The notes beneath the pieces are model-generated. The model had not been told where the DNA came from, ran no database searches, and saw only the letters and a program-made list of their open reading frames with translations. This document shows, piece by piece, positions 63,970 through 64,000 of a DNA stretch of 64,000 nt. The stretch is from Aporrectodea caliginosa (lineage: Eukaryota > Annelida > Clitellata > Crassiclitellata > Lumbricidae). Location of the stretch: NCBI GenBank assembly GCA_020284085.1, contig JACEVL010000803.1:124001-188000 (forward strand). Reading direction: 5' to 3'. Numbering within the stretch: the first letter of the stretch is position 1; the number at the start of each line of letters is the position of its first letter. A program made the position numbers and the translations under genes.

Positions 63970-64000
63970 ACTTGTATTGTATTGTATTGTATTGTATATA
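63970..64000 (-). mobile_element. Start of another CR1-like tail, (TATTG)n, cut by window edge
   Basis: TTGTATTGTATTGTATTGTA at the end of the window has the form of the 3' tails at 15168, 46000 and 58890. Confidence 0.5.

Overview
This is eukaryotic, almost certainly metazoan, nuclear DNA. It has spliced genes with GT-AG introns, tRNA-derived SINEs, CR1-like and other LINE fragments, mariner-type DNA transposons, one LTR element, and very abundant microsatellites and minisatellites. Enrichment of TAGGCC/GGCCTA words, the LINE tail types and the gene content suggest a marine invertebrate; I cannot fix the phylum from sequence alone. Only two host protein-coding genes are supported.

Region 1 (1-7000): eight consecutive plus-strand exons of isovaleryl-CoA dehydrogenase (IVD, mitochondrial leucine catabolism), with matching splice phases. 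The gene enters from the left (the targeting-peptide exon is outside the window). Its recognisable sequence stops inside the eighth exon, where a roughly 33-copy 20-bp minisatellite begins. The C-terminal third of IVD is not found in the remaining 57 kb. One intron uses a GC donor.

Region 2 (7000-26200): intergenic repeat territory. It holds an internally deleted mariner (7119-8142), a 16-copy 61-bp satellite (9499-10469), large CATA/TATG, GAT, AAT and CTGT arrays, and a local duplication (about 16.5-18.9 kb against 19.1-20.2 kb). In that pair each copy carries an insertion the other lacks: a 1.24-kb DNA transposon in one, a CR1 tail in the other. A short MITE lies at 21.2 kb.

Region 3 (26200-64000): the 5' half of a Cys-loop ligand-gated anion channel gene (GABA-A receptor-like) on the plus strand: a signal-peptide exon (26242-26420), an exon ending in the conserved N-terminal helix (56806-57107), a 68-bp exon (59279-59346) and a 221-bp exon (62768-62988). 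The last two lengths match the conserved exons of animal GABA-A receptor genes. Intron 1 would be about 30.4 kb. The gene continues past the right edge.

Inside intron 1 lies a young LTR element (28189-30925). It has identical 393-bp LTRs and one intact Gag-protease ORF but no reverse transcriptase, RNase H or integrase, and it sits exactly between two 1557-bp near-identical direct repeats. This is the most unusual structure in the window. The same intron holds a Tc1/mariner-like element with roughly 300-bp inverted repeats and nested LINEs, a LINE reverse-transcriptase fragment (43.97-45.14 kb), a 160-180-bp higher-order polypyrimidine array (40.3-41.2 kb), two abutting palindromes (51261-51486) and a fold-back element (54643-55503). 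A 234-bp palindrome lies at 63484-63717, downstream of the last exon.

The two host genes are functionally unrelated. Most other open reading frames in the window are translations of simple repeats and are not genes.
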